Part shown: in pieces, positions 9,780 to 19,998 of the stretch
Layout of the letters: each line of letters begins with the position of its first letter
Position numbering within the stretch: position 1 is the stretch's first letter
Assembly (NCBI GenBank): GCA_905221605.1
Contig: CAJNDS010002269.1
Span: 236,001-300,000, forward strand
From: Symbiodinium natans
Lineage: Eukaryota; Sar; Dinophyceae; Suessiales; Symbiodiniaceae
DNA length: 64,000 bases
Direction of reading: 5' to 3'
Notes under the pieces: model-generated
What the model saw: the letters and a program-made list of their open reading frames with translations, nothing else
Databases searched by the model: none
Told to the model about the DNA's origin: nothing
Position numbers and translations under genes: made by a program

Positions 9780-11150
9780 CCGATTAAGGGCGCCTGCCCT
9801 GGTCCGAGCAGCAGCGCCGGCCATAGCAGAGGGCAGCGCATGGAACTTGCTCTTAGGTATAGGGAAAATTACTTGACCTAGCCTAGAAAAATAATTCCTT
9901 CCAGGGTTCGCCACCCCAAAACCCAAGGCCGAAATTTTGTACCTAGGGTTTAAGTACATTTCGTACGTAGTCTTAGGGTTTTGGTGGCATAGGGTTGACA
10001 GTGAGCCAGTAGTACTCAGGCTTGTCTTCTGGGCGTTACCTAAGAGAGGAAGAGAAGGACCCCAAATCCGAATAGTACCCTTTTTAGGGGGGTTGGTTGC
10101 TTCATAACCCAGAACCCAAAGAAGGGAAAGGGTATCACCGGGGTACCAAGCTAGTAGTCCCCTTCATGTGCTTAGCTAAGGATCCGAAGCTTCTTGCTTA
10201 AGTCCCTTCGGATTCGTAGCAGGTCAGGCACAGGTGTTCAGGGCTCTGGGTGCTCTTTCGCACCCTACACCCGGGACGCTAAAATCTCGAAACTCTGTTA
10301 AGCAACACCCAAAACCCTCATGTCCACATGGCTCGTTACGGTGGATGGTTCAAAGCTACGGGCCGACGAGAGAGCAAGCGCAGATGAAAGGCAATTGAGG
10401 TTCTTGTTGAGGGTGTTGCGATCTTCGGTTCAGGGTTTTGAAGGTTTCTGGGCTCAGGGGGCTTTGAGTTTTGGCTTGTAGGGTCGTTGGGTTTGGGGGT
10501 ATTGGGGGTGAAGGTTGAGGGTTTTTGCGTTCACGGTAGAGGGCCAAGCGTGCAAGAGGCGGTGAGTTCGTGAGTTCGGGCTGAAAGGCTGGAGAGCTAG
10601 GTTCGCTTAAGATCTGCGGCCGCCTGCCAGAATCCCTTGCAAGTCAAAGTAACATTACGCACACCTCAGTTTGAGGGAATAGGTGCTGCCACTCTGCTTA
10701 CGACTTGGCAAGACTTGGCAAGCTGTTCAAAGACACCTGTCCCCAAACAAACCGTAATAAGGTCCCTGTTTTAGTACGGGGCTTTGCCTCTTCAGGGACT
10801 CTTAGCCCGAGCATCGGACACCTCCTAGAAGCCCTACAGGCGTTTACGCGGGACTAGGGCTTCGGCAGCTATGAGTACTTTGGGGAGGTTTTTTGTTATT
10901 CGTGTACAGGGACCAGAGGGCCCCGGATCATGTTGGTAATCATGTAGGCTCCTAAACCCTAAGCCCTATAAACCCACCTCAATCCTTTCCTTATCCCAGC
11001 CCAGAATTCTAGGGGCATCTGGCCCTGAGCCCTGCCCTTGAGCCCGAAACCCTGAACTGTTGAGTTCAGCCCTAAACCCGAGACCCTCAACTCAAAACCC
11101 GAAACCCAAGACCCTAAACCCTAAACCCCAAACCCTAAAAGCCCCTCAAC
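9780..11150. other. Intron-like stretch without recognised exon
   Basis: Contains a diverged family-1-like patch near 10,030-10,150 (GGGCGTTACC, then GGTTGGTTGCTTCATAA and GGGGTACCAAG) and decayed heptamers. No coding island was convincing on either strand. Confidence 0.4.
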
Positions 11151-11154
11151 TCAC

Positions 11155-11205
11155 GGAGCCTTGAAACATCCCGAGGCCGAGTTCACAGCGGAGGGAAGCC
11201 AACGG
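11155..11205 (-). CDS. Putative small Cys-rich exon
   Basis: Seventeen codons from CTGTCTGCAG| to GGCTCC|GTGAGT read LRCELGLGMFQGS. Both splice sites are near consensus. One Cys and the Gly-rich tail fit a GCC2/GCC3 fragment, but the pattern is incomplete. Confidence 0.45.
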
Positions 11206-11265
11206 CTGCAGACAGGCAACGGAGGGAGGCGCTTCGAAACGAAACGCCCTTGAACAAGCAAATCA

Positions 11266-11460
11266 TTGCATGTTATTCCATGTTATTGCATTTTATTGCA
11301 TGTTATGGCATTTTATTGCATATCATTGCATACAACTGTAAACTGCATGTTATTGTATATTCTTGTATGTTATTGTATGTTACTGTAGATTCTTCTCTAT
11401 GATAGTGCCTATTTCTGTATATGATTGCATAGTCTTCTCTATGATTCTACAGTACGGTAT
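11266..11460. repeat. TGCATGTTAT-type minisatellite
   Basis: About eighteen imperfect 10-11 bp units of the form TTGCATGTTA, drifting to TTGTATGTTA and TTCTCTATGA at the right end. It is AT-rich compared with its surroundings. Confidence 0.85.
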
Positions 11461-11660
11461 ATTCAACGCCTGTTGACAACAAGTCATATCACGACGCTTA
11501 AACCTACACCATGCTTCGGCCTTAGCGGTTTACTTGGGGTTGAAAGGGGTTTAGGGTTTAGGGTTTAGGGTTTAGGGTTTAGGGTTTAGGGCGCCATCCG
11601 GATCCGTTCCCTGGTCTGTCTTCGATAAGGAAGACCGAGGCAGTCAAGCGAGCTCTGGTT

Positions 11661-11763
11661 GGTAGACCAGTAACCGTACCATGATAAGGGCACCCTTTTG
11701 TGGGTTGGTTATGCTATAAGGGAACCCAGAACCCAAACAAAAAGGGGGAACCACTGGGCCACC
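11661..11763. mobile_element. Family-1 inverted-repeat (introner-like) element
   Basis: Ends TTGGTAGACCAGTAACC and GAACCACTGGGCCACCAAG. The interior AAGGGCACCCTTTTGTGGG and GGTTGGTTATGCTATAAG is shared with the copy at 33,525. On the minus strand the right end reads CCCTTG|GTGGCC, a usable donor. A Cys-rich minus frame (CSLDCLGLPYRRQ) is open on the downstream side. Confidence 0.65.
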
Positions 11764-12699
11764 AAGGGTGCAGGTCTTGCAATGCCTCGTTAACCCCTAA
11801 ACCCAAAGAAGCCTAAAGCCTATGAGGACTCCGGACCCCACACTTGATATCACTGGATGGCCTGTAGCTACCAGATCACGCCTTTCTGCCAGACTACGAC
11901 GTGGCCGCACGGGTCTCAGAGAATCAGCTGGTACCTCCGAAGAAGCTTGGACCGGAGCTTGTTGGAGGGTTGCATTTTTGGTTTAGGGTTTAGGGTTTAG
12001 GGTTTAGGGTTTAGGGTTTAGGGTTTAGGGTTTAGGGTTTAGGGTCAGACGGCGGGGGCTGCAGGGTTTAGGGGTCTAGGCTTTAGGGTGTCAGGGTTCG
12101 GGGGGGGGTTTAAGATGTGTCAAGTGTGCAACTTCTGTTGCCGGGGGTAGCATCTTAAGCACAGCCGTTCTTAACATAAAGGCAATCCATCGGTCTGAAT
12201 GCTGGAAACTGTGCTAAACTGACCCTATCACCTTCCTGTTAAATCAAGAGCCATCATTTATGGCTGTTTGTCTAAAGTCTCCAAAACAGTCGGCAAACCT
12301 CGACTGCACATGAAATGGGAATCGAAACTCCCTACCCTGAAACCTATCAGCTGGCCTCAACACAAAAGAAACAACAGAAACCTGGACTCCCCAAACCTCC
12401 CCACCCCCCACCCCCCCGCACCCCCACCCCACCCCCACCAAAGGGTGCCCGTTTGGGGATCTTTTTGGTGTTAAGGACCCATGAACGAGAAGCAAAGCGC
12501 CGAGGTATCCAGGGTGCTGGATGCAGTTTGGACTTTAGGACTCATTGCCTCTTGTACTCCCCTTAGAACCCTCATAGGAAGACTACCTTGAATATTCCCT
12601 TGGGCTCTTATGAGCAAACGCGGATAACATAAGACACAAACCCGAAGCAGACAAAAGTTTAGGGTTCAGCTCAGGGGCTCAGGGTTCACAAAGCCCTAC

Positions 12700-12830
12700 C
12701 ACTGCCGCGGCCTCGTGCAGCGCGGGCGCGGGCCCGAACACTTTCAGGGCGCGGCATATCCTGGCTCGTTTTTCAAGGGGCCCTGACGTAGAACAACCCC
12801 GGCTTGCAGAACATGCTCTCACCGGGGATT
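12700..12830 (-). CDS. Putative Cys-rich exon
   Basis: A minus-strand frame open for more than 40 codons reads ACSASRGCSTSGPLEKRARI, then CRALKVFGPAPALHEAAAV, ending at a GTAGGG donor. It is GC-rich unlike its surroundings. A second frame carries CKPGLFYV, also GCC2/GCC3-like, so the frame is uncertain. Confidence 0.4.
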
Positions 12831-13112
12831 GAGTGGTTTTCTTTGGGTTTAGGCTTTGTAGAGATAAAGCTAGGGTGGGGAGAGACAGGGATCTTGTGGT
12901 CTTGGAACTCCCTGAACCCAAAAACATCCCGCAAATAAGGATTCAGGGCTCCCTCAACCCCAACCTAAACCCAACCTAAACCCTGAACCCCAGGATAAGT
13001 AGCGGGGTCAGGGACGGGCCTGCATGTCGCTGGGGAACCATCGTGCGGCCGAGACCTGCAAGACGCAGTCCTCGGCCACGAGGGAAGGGGAGTGGGGTTT
13101 AAGGTTTAGGGC

Positions 13113-13508
13113 TTAGTCAGGTATAGTGACGATACACTTAAGATGCAGGGTGACTTGAACTCTACCCAAAGCACAGTCCTTCTGACCTCGGCAGTAGGGT
13201 CTAGGGTGACCCGTTGGCCTGTAGCAGGTTTGTGAACATCTCCTACCGTTGATACCTGTAATGCTGGCTGGCAATGGCAGCTGCCACTGCAGGATAAACG
13301 TGCGCAACAAAAAACCTTGCAGATTATAAGCAACCCAATCGTTTGTCACAAGCCACAATTCCTCGCATGTGTTCACTGAGCCCGAACCTGATTCAGACTT
13401 CCACTGCTTAGGGATCTCTCTGCTTGGCCAAGCCACGAGCATGCCGGCATGCCACTTAGCCTCATCCAGGGAAGAAATCCGAAGTGTACGCCACATACAA
13501 GCCCCCAA
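13113..13508 (-). CDS. Unassigned 131-codon open frame
   Basis: Longest island of this part outside the transposon. It includes SLDEAKWHAGMLVAWPSRE and NTCEELWLVTNDWVAYNLQ, with eight Cys overall. The amino-acid composition looks natural, not repeat-derived. I recognise no domain. It may be one or two exons plus read-through. Confidence 0.35.
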   Translation of the reverse strand: MGACMWRTLRISSLDEAKWHAGMLVAWPSREIPKQWKSESGSGSVNTCEELWLVTNDWVAYNLQGFLLRTFILQWQLPLPASITGINGRRCSQTCYRPTGHPRPYCRGQKDCALGRVQVTLHLKCIVTIPD

Positions 13509-13739
13509 TACCCTAGAAACTCTAAAAACTCTAACACCAAACCCTTACACCCCTAAACCTAACCCCCCCTTCCATGCTCTTGCAGAAAACTGGCGCGAGG
13601 CGTCCGAAACTCTTAAGTAAAAAGGGGTACAGGGTATGGGGATGAGGGATTCCTCGCTCCACTTCCGCAACTCTCCCGTTTGTCCATTGAGGACTTCTGC
13701 AATCCGGCTTTCGCTGAGCCCTGATGCGTCAATGCCTCC

Positions 13740-14431
13740 CTCGTTTCAGAGGAAGCCCTTGCCTCGACCCCTCCAGCAAAGGGTTGGGTTTCAAGCGGCT
13801 GCAACATGGCGGAGCATACTGCTGCCGGGTCAAGGTACCGGTGAGAAACGCACTCGCAAAACGTGAGGCCCAGACTAGAAATGACTCGGCGCACGTGCTC
13901 CCAGCATCGTTGCGTCTCCGAAATCCACCACCTTGTGCTGCTCTCTCTGGGTCGGTTCTGAGGCTTGTCATCCCTGTGGATGATGATTTTCCTGCTGCAA
14001 AAGCCGTAGCGCCCCAGGCAATTTGATCAAGCCATTTCCTAGCTGCTGAGCGCACGACGGGCAAGCCTCTTATCAAAGGGCTCCAAACGCTCCAGCACCA
14101 TTGCTGTCATGTGCGCTGCCGCTGTACGCACCAAACACCGCATCTATACGACAGCAGGATGGGCCACAGGATTGGCCATATTCGCCAGGATATGTGCCTC
14201 CGTCGATACTTGTTGCGAAGCACCCCGTTTTAAAGCAACCGACTCCCCATACCGCGTAGCATCAAGAACGGTGGCCGACGTGCCGGACCCAAGTTTTCCC
14301 TTGACCACGAGCCCAGCGAAGGAATCTTGAGTCGGCACAGTTGCGACTGACTCGCCAATGGTGGGCTCCTCGCTGCTACTGGCCGATTGAGCCGTCACCT
14401 TCATCTCGGTCTGCTTCCTACCTTCCGCCAT
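13740..14431 (-). pseudogene. Protein kinase pseudogene, frameshifted
   Basis: From ATG at 14,431 the first frame reads GKLGSGTSATVLDATRYGES then VALKR: glycine-rich loop and beta-3 lysine. STEAHIL follows as a candidate alpha-C glutamate. It stops at 14,144. The next pieces are in other frames: AMVLERLEPFDKRL (hinge-like), HRDDKPQN (catalytic loop, HRD at 13,970-13,978), VVDFGDAT (DFG at 13,917-13,925) and GTLTRQQYAPP (end of activation segment, near 13,815). The order is correct for one kinase domain, but at least three frame changes separate the motifs, so no full-length kinase can be made. CCCCCTTTTAG directly precedes the ATG, a good acceptor for cis- or trans-splicing. No intron is evident between motifs, which suggests an inserted retrocopy. 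Long-read indel errors are an alternative cause of the shifts. Confidence 0.6.
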
Positions 14432-14720
14432 CTAAAAGGGGGACGAGAATCAACTCCGACGCACGTTTGCGTCGCTTCTCTTCCTCCAGCTTTCCCAGCT
14501 CACTGAATCAACCACGGGGCAGCCCTGGAAAGCGGACCCCCGCGCGTTGGGCTCTGTTGGCATCCTTAAGTCAAAGCAACCAACCCACTTGCACTCAACA
14601 CCACCCGATAGCAGGAAACTGGCTCATAATGATGCATCATGTGTCAAGACGAGACATTGCTGGCAGCACCCCCCTTTGGGTTACTGGAAATCCTGTGGCG
14701 GGGTCTCATTCTGGGTTTAC

Positions 14721-14868
14721 GGCGGAGGGCTTCGGGGGTTTTGCGAGGGTTTGGCACTCCGGCGCCTGCTCTTCCCAGTCCGGACATTCGTCCATGAGGT
14801 TGAGCGTGCCCATGGCGTGCGCCGTCTCGCCAGGGTCCTTCCTTAGGCAAGGAGCGCGTGGGTGGACC
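14721..14868 (-). CDS. Putative exon, acidic and Cys-containing
   Basis: A 148-nt island from CTTGGCAG| to CCGCC|GTAAAC reads GETAHAMGTLNLMDECPDWE, then EQAPECQT. It has four Cys and an acidic core unlike repeat-derived frames. Another frame is also open (Arg/Gly-rich), so the reading frame is chosen by composition. Confidence 0.5.
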
Positions 14869-15404
14869 CTGCCAAGACTGGATGTCCGATTGAAGAACCC
14901 TAAAAAAACGCCGTGAACCCCAAAGCTGGCCCTGCTTCGCGCCGCAAAAAAAGATGAGAGTACTTCTGGGTGTGGCAGCTGCATTCCCAATCCCCCTTCC
15001 TCTTGTACCATGGATGGTCAGTGTAGGGTCCTAGAGTTGAGGGTTATAGGGGCTAAAGCTTCAGGTTTACGCGTTTGGGTCTTAGGGGTGGCCACCAAGG
15101 TACTTGTATCAAAGAGGATACTTTGGCCCCAAAGCAGCGCAAGAACCTTTCTTGCATTGGATCTCTTGGGTTCGAATCGAAGGCTTCTGCAAGGCTCTGG
15201 CAGTTCCAAGCGTCCGGGAAACTTGGCCCCTAAAAACCCTAAACCCACTAAACCCCCTTAACCCGAACTTCCCCACAGCCACGAAACCCTTTTTTCCTAC
15301 GTATTTACTGCCTGTGAAGTGAGGAGGAATAAAGAAGCAACTATGGGGAGGGAAAGAACCAGAATGCGTACAACACATAGTGTATCTATGAGTCTATCTT
15401 GCAA

Positions 15405-15482
15405 ACACAGGAGAACATGTTATAGGTGCCGTTCGGCAGCTTGCCTCGAGGTCGCAGCACTGCGCCACATGTTCGGTGACGA
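15405..15482 (-). CDS. Possible Cys-rich exon
   Basis: The minus-strand frame EHVAQCCDLEASCRTAPITC has five Cys in 20 residues and continues SPVFAR to a stop. No clear acceptor was chosen. Confidence 0.33.
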
Positions 15483-15560
15483 AACCCTTAAAACCCCGTT
15501 AAAAAAAAAACCTAAGCCCTAAATTGCTTAACTACGGAAGCCCAGCGTCTGAAGTCTCAC

Positions 15561-15637
15561 GGCCGTCTTGATGAGTCGGAACCCAGGGCCATAGCCCATG
15601 GCACCCCATCGGAAGGCATAGTACATCAGCCGCCTGG
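15561..15637 (-). CDS. Putative exon with consensus GTGAGA donor
   Basis: A 77-nt island from ACCCATAG| to ACGGCC|GTGAGA reads RRLMYYAFRWGAMGYGPGFR, then LIKTA. It is aromatic and Gly-rich. Its first 20 bp are echoed at 15,690-15,708 on the far side of a heptamer-derived patch. Confidence 0.6.
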
Positions 15638-15708
15638 CTATGGGTTTAGGCTTTAGGGTTCTTTAGGGTTTTGGTTCTTAGCGCCCAGGGTACATCAGCT
15701 GCCTGACG
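15621..15708. repeat. Exon-edge echo flanking heptamer-derived sequence
   Basis: GTACATCAGCCGCCTGGCT (15,621-15,639) and GTACATCAGCTGCCTGACG (15,690-15,708) differ at three positions. The 50 bp between is TTTAGGC/TTTAGGG-derived. Same geometry as the perfect case at 2051-2120 but older. Confidence 0.55.
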
Positions 15709-16138
15709 TGCGGGTTCTTAGTAGGGAATGAGTGTATAGGTAACCTAAAGGGGGTGTAGATGTTTCTACTCTTAAAAGGCATATGTAATTCATAAGCATA
15801 ATGACAACAATTCTCATCATAACAAGGGGGATATAGGGTACCTTATTCCGTCATGTTAGAGCCGGCTAGTTAAAGGAGGACAGCTTCCAGAACCTCAGAT
15901 ACCAGGTAAAGCCTAAAACCAGATTTAAAGAAAACCAAACAAATATATACATATATATATATATATATATGCATATATGTACACACACATATAGATATAT
16001 GCACACACATATATAAAAATATATATGTGTATATATGTGTGTGTGTGTATAAAAGTTCTAACTCTAAAACGTCGGTAAAAAACTATAAAACGCTCTCAAC
16101 CCCCTATAAAGCCGAAACCCTCTGTCTAAACCATCCTA

Positions 16139-16185
16139 GCCGTTGAGCCAGAAGGCCTCCCAGCCTTCGAAGTGGATCTGGGGAT
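16139..16185 (-). CDS. Possible exon, Trp-rich
   Basis: After a duplicated CCCCAG acceptor the minus strand reads PQIHFEGWEAFWLNG and then TAG. The end is either a stop or a GC-type donor (AACG|GCTAGG). Confidence 0.42.
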
Positions 16186-16217
16186 CTGGGGCCCAAGTGT
16201 ACACTCATGCGGTACAT

Positions 16218-16389
16218 GGTGCCCTACACCCTACACCCTACACCCTACACCCTACACTCTACACCTTACACCCACACCCCAAACCCCAAACCCCAAACCC
16301 TAAACCCTAAACCCTAAACCCTAAACCCTAAACCCTAAACCCTAAACCCTAAACCCTAAACCCTAAACCCTAAACCCTAAACCCTAAAC
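16218..16389. repeat. CCCTACA then CCCTAAA array, target of the copia insertion
   Basis: Five to six CCCTACA units, a CCCCAAA patch, then about 16 clean CCCTAAA units. The copia element interrupts the clean array, which continues at 24,023-24,108. Confidence 0.95.
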
Positions 16390-16502
16390 TGCAGCGGACT
16401 TTTAGGCTCACGGGGCCTTCTCTATGCTAAGCCAAAAGGGCTACGGTGACACAAAGCTACCAAGACACTGAACAGACAAAACAAGGCCTCTACTTTCCTA
16501 CA
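16390..16502 (-). repeat. 3' LTR of the copia element
   Basis: The 113-bp copy is identical to the 5' LTR. In element orientation it begins TGTAGGAAAGTAGAGGCC and ends AGTCCGCTGCA. The segment upstream of it has only a weak purine tract (GGGAGG at 16,505-16,510). Confidence 0.93.
16426..16446 (-). promoter_or_regulatory. Spliced-leader-like motif in the 3' LTR
   Basis: In element orientation it reads CCGTAGCCCTTTTGGCT; the dinoflagellate spliced leader core is CCGTAGCCATTTTGGCT, one difference in 17. Over 21 positions 17 match. Confidence 0.6.
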
Positions 16503-16590
16503 CGCCTCCCGAGGGCGGCAGGACGAACTCAGCAACCGTTCGGCTGTCCGAGCTGGAAAATCGCTACCAGAGCGTAGCCGCTCAAGCCCT

Positions 16591-19500
16591 TCAGGCGTTC
16601 AGTGCCAAGTGATGTCTACCGTCTGTGTAGTGATAGTTCATTCCGCTGAGAAGCATCTGGATTCGGGTTCTTTCCAAAGGCTTCGTAAGAAGATCTGCCA
16701 ACATCTCGTCGGTTCCCTTCTTGCCCAGCAGAATTCTCCCTGATGCAACAACATCCTGCACCCAAAGGAATACTGTATCAATGTGTTTCACACGTCCCAG
16801 TCCATGGCGAGAACCGATGGATAATCCGGTATTTTCATCCATCCAGGCTTGGATGGGGAGAAGGATTCCCCAGTCCTTAAGAGTGGATTGCTCTCCAAGA
16901 GCATTGCATGAACCAGATACCAATCCATAGTATTCTGCCTCACCACTGCTTAGAGCAATGACAGCTTGGCTCTTACATCCGGTCTTGATGGTAGAGCCTC
17001 CAAGTCTAATGCAATAGCCTGTTGTGGATTTGCGGGACCGCAGGCACCCTGCGTGATCAGCATCCACCCAAAGCGTAAGTTTCGGGACACACGCTTGGTA
17101 GGGAAACAGGTGTACCAAACGCGGGTAGCTACGAAGATAGCGCGCCCCACGTTTGAGCATCATCAGATGCGCCGTGGTGGGACTTTTAAGTCCTTTGGCA
17201 AGCTCCTTTGCAAGCACCTGGAGATCTGGCCGGTCTTGCGATAGATAGGCCAAACGCATGCTCACAGAGCGGTACCACGAAGCATCCTCAGAGGATAACG
17301 GCTCGGCCTCCTCGACCTGCTCAATCCTCTCCTTTACCAAAGCCGTAGTAACCTTGGTGCCCTCACAGCCAACCTCCCTCAGGATTATGTCGACGTGTCG
17401 AGGGTCTGCTTCAAGCTCTATACCCCTGGAGGTCCACGACACCAAACGGTTGAGGATGTCGATGGACTGCTGGGTACCAACCATACCAGGCGGACCGAGG
17501 TAGCCACGAACTTCCACCGTCCAGTGTTTGCCCAGTTCTGCAGCAAACCACTCAAGCTCAGCCTTGGCTCCAAGGCCGGTGAAATCATCACCGTGAACTT
17601 CCACTCGAATTTCCTTTTCAGGATGGTAGTACAGACAGGAGTTGGAGCGCCCACGCACAAAGCCCAACTGAGTCATTACCCGCAGGATCGTCGCCTCCCA
17701 ATTGGCTGGAGCATCTCGAGTTCCATAAAGGGACTTGCGCAGCAGGCCAACATACTTGGAGGTGTCCACGCCAGTTTCCGCAGGCAGCTCAATGAGCAAG
17801 CGTCGGCGAGCATCAGCCCAAAAATGCGCTTTCTTAATATCCATAAAGACCAAGCATTGGTCCTTCGGAAGATTGCGCATCTTTCCTTCCAGGTCTGGTG
17901 CCTTCTTTGTTGTTGCGAGGGCAAACAAAACACGCAGCGCGCTGATAGGCGGCATTGAGGCATAGAAGTCTTCCCATGTGGGCTGGTGCGCCTCCTGAGA
18001 GATGCCCCCTGGGTAACGCTTCTTAAGCTCTCTGGCCACAAGCCGGCTGCGGTACTTTGGGTTTGCCTCATCCTTCTTGTTGATGTCAACCCATCTGGTG
18101 GTGATGACCTTCTCTCCCTTAGGTCTAGGGATAACCTCCCAGACCCCCATCTCATTGATGGTTGAAACCTCCTCTTTGCGAGCCTCCTGCACAAGCTCTG
18201 GTCGAAGAGGTTTCCCCGACACATCGTCCCAATAGGACGTCTCAAACTTTTCGTAGAGATCTGTGTCGAACTTTTCTTCACATACAGGATAGGGATCCCC
18301 AGTAAACGAAGCTAGGAACCCAGCTCGAAGAGATAGAAGAAAGTCAAGTATCATGTCTCCTTCTTCTCCTCCGCCTGGATGCGGCCGCTTCGAAGATGAA
18401 GCCGGCTCGGAAGCCGTCACCTCCATGGCCGCAGGAACCCCAGGATCGGGTCTCGGTGCTGAACCAGCACTCGAGTCTCCAGCATCCAAGCGGGCTCGTT
18501 TGGCCTCTTCGGCCTTAGGCTTCTTGGCGACCTGCGCCTCCTGAGCAGAAGCCCCTTCGGTGGCCTCCGGAGGTGGATCACCAATCCTCAGTTTAGATCT
18601 CGGGGTCTCCTTCAACTTCGCCGCAGCTAGTCGCTTCTTTCCCTCGTCAGTCTTAGCCATCTCGCCGACCACCCGGCTTCTGCAAAACTCGGTGTGGTTA
18701 ACACCCTCTCTAGAAATGCCCATCCGGATCAAGTCACAGGCAGGACAAGAAGCAGTGTAGCCATGTCGGTCGAGATCTTGCTGTCTCAGGTAAACTCTCT
18801 TCAAGAGCTCAGGCTTAGGCCCAGCCTCGACGTCAGTAGCCGGCTCGTCGGGCAACTCGGGCTCTATAGCCACGGCGGCGGGAAGCTCCAAAGCTTCGTC
18901 TGGACGTGCCGCCTTCTTGGGTTGAGGCGCCCACGGCGTCCCCTTCACCTTTTTAAACAACTCAGCATCCCACCTCAGCTCTTTCGGCTTCCGGCGGATA
19001 GACTGAACCACGACCACGCCATCTTCCGTGGCGATGATCTTTTCCGTAGTGCCAAGCCGAACACCACAGTATATACCAACTTGCCACCGGGGCTCCAGTT
19101 TGTGCTTTGTCCGCACCCGGTAGTCCACAGTTTCTCCCCAGGCAGGAAGGGCCACAGCCCAGTCACGTCCTTTTAAACGCCTGAAGGGGGTAAGTCCATC
19201 TTTCATGGTCTCGTCGTGGGAGAAGAGAGTATACATGCTCCCGGCATGTTCCACCAGCCAACCCAGAAGGGGGGACTTAGGATGGATACGCTCTCCCAGG
19301 CCCTTTTCACACGCATCCTTGTACGTGCGGCAGAGCCCTTGGGTTATCTCAACAGCGGCCTCGGCTTCGCCATTGCTCTTCCCATGATCATCGCCCTTGG
19401 GCGAGTGCTCCAGTTGTACACGCACTCCTGGTCGGGCAGCGAAAGAGTTCTTTACTGCCTCTGCCAACGCCCGAATGGAGCTCTCCTGGTCGATTTTCAA

Positions 19501-19998
19501 AACCACACTCGGATATCCAAGAAACCGAATGTCCCGAGCCAAAGCGTGCTCCGGGTAAAAGTGTTCGACGCCCTTAGAGGGCACAAGGTGTGAAAACAAA
19601 GCTTTGCTCTGGCGGTCACGAACCACAAGGACAGGCATCTTTGCCCCACCGACAGCACCCGAAGGTAGCTCGCCAGGAGCTCCAAAGAAACCATAGTCTA
19701 TGGATATTACCGGGGTGCAAAGCTTTTGCCGCGTCCTCGGACACAGTGAGAACACCAAGCCCGATAGGGGATGTGACTCACATTGTGAGCTTCTATCTCC
19801 TCCGGGTTTGGTAGAGCCGGTGCTCGCATGGGCTTCGCGGCTCTTCCTTCTGAAACTTCTGGCACGGGGGCTTCGTCGCCTCCAGCAACGGGGCCCGGTG
19901 CCTCGCCCTCCAAGGGGCCCAGTGGGCCTGTTGGCTCTCGGGGGCCCGAGCTGACGCAGCTCTGGACCCCACTGTTCTTTGGTCTTACAGGCGAGCAT
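16591..19998 (-). CDS. Copia Pol: integrase, reverse transcriptase, RNase H
   Basis: A 1135-codon frame. The genuine protein starts near codon 92, since the residues before it are out of frame with the upstream integrase region (19,707-20,060). Integrase catalytic candidates are D101 (VISIDYGFF), D170 (VLKIDQESS) and E211 (GKSNGEAEAA). The RT has FMDIKKAHF with the first catalytic Asp, LYGTRDAPANWE in place of the usual copia LYGLKQ, and EVHGDDF at the active site, so HGDD replaces the common YVDD. RNase H follows with WVDADHAG, then RKSTTGYC and ALSSGEAEYYGL. It ends with stop 88 bp before the 3' LTR. In the cell this enzyme set copies element RNA to DNA and inserts it. Confidence 0.93.
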   Translation of the reverse strand: MLACKTKEQWGPELRQLGPPRANRPTGPLGGRGTGPRCWRRRSPRARSFRRKSREAHASTGSTKPGGDRSSQCESHPLSGLVFSLCPRTRQKLCTPVISIDYGFFGAPGELPSGAVGGAKMPVLVVRDRQSKALFSHLVPSKGVEHFYPEHALARDIRFLGYPSVVLKIDQESSIRALAEAVKNSFAARPGVRVQLEHSPKGDDHGKSNGEAEAAVEITQGLCRTYKDACEKGLGERIHPKSPLLGWLVEHAGSMYTLFSHDETMKDGLTPFRRLKGRDWAVALPAWGETVDYRVRTKHKLEPRWQVGIYCGVRLGTTEKIIATEDGVVVVQSIRRKPKELRWDAELFKKVKGTPWAPQPKKAARPDEALELPAAVAIEPELPDEPATDVEAGPKPELLKRVYLRQQDLDRHGYTASCPACDLIRMGISREGVNHTEFCRSRVVGEMAKTDEGKKRLAAAKLKETPRSKLRIGDPPPEATEGASAQEAQVAKKPKAEEAKRARLDAGDSSAGSAPRPDPGVPAAMEVTASEPASSSKRPHPGGGEEGDMILDFLLSLRAGFLASFTGDPYPVCEEKFDTDLYEKFETSYWDDVSGKPLRPELVQEARKEEVSTINEMGVWEVIPRPKGEKVITTRWVDINKKDEANPKYRSRLVARELKKRYPGGISQEAHQPTWEDFYASMPPISALRVLFALATTKKAPDLEGKMRNLPKDQCLVFMDIKKAHFWADARRRLLIELPAETGVDTSKYVGLLRKSLYGTRDAPANWEATILRVMTQLGFVRGRSNSCLYYHPEKEIRVEVHGDDFTGLGAKAELEWFAAELGKHWTVEVRGYLGPPGMVGTQQSIDILNRLVSWTSRGIELEADPRHVDIILREVGCEGTKVTTALVKERIEQVEEAEPLSSEDASWYRSVSMRLAYLSQDRPDLQVLAKELAKGLKSPTTAHLMMLKRGARYLRSYPRLVHLFPYQACVPKLTLWVDADHAGCLRSRKSTTGYCIRLGGSTIKTGCKSQAVIALSSGEAEYYGLVSGSCNALGEQSTLKDWGILLPIQAWMDENTGLSIGSRHGLGRVKHIDTVFLWVQDVVASGRILLGKKGTDEMLADLLTKPLERTRIQMLLSGMNYHYTDGRHHLALNA

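Larger units (their letters stand above)
322..16185 (-). other. Cluster of exons for a Cys-rich GCC2/GCC3 (ephrin-receptor-like) protein
   Basis: At least nine minus-strand islands carry the signature C-x2-C-x2-G-x(n)-C typical of GCC2/GCC3 modules, which in other eukaryotes occur as tandem extracellular repeats of large surface proteins. Each island is 60-100 nt and is bounded by AG and GT in the correct order. Phase supports joining: 7026-7115 into 6563-6658; 5705-5767 into 5007-5099 into 4270-4340; and 3056-3125 into 1979-2063 into 1520-1590 all keep frame. Breaks in phase between these runs (for example 4270 to 3125, and 6563 to 5767) imply exons I did not find or wrong boundaries. The cluster reads toward low coordinates and probably continues off the left edge. 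The copia element lies upstream of it in gene orientation, in the same direction. Stop codon, membrane anchor and signal peptide were not located. Confidence 0.6.

Noticed and set aside
14341-14916. 191-codon plus-strand ORF
   Set aside because: It runs antisense to the kinase N-lobe and to the exon at 14,721-14,868, which have recognisable content.
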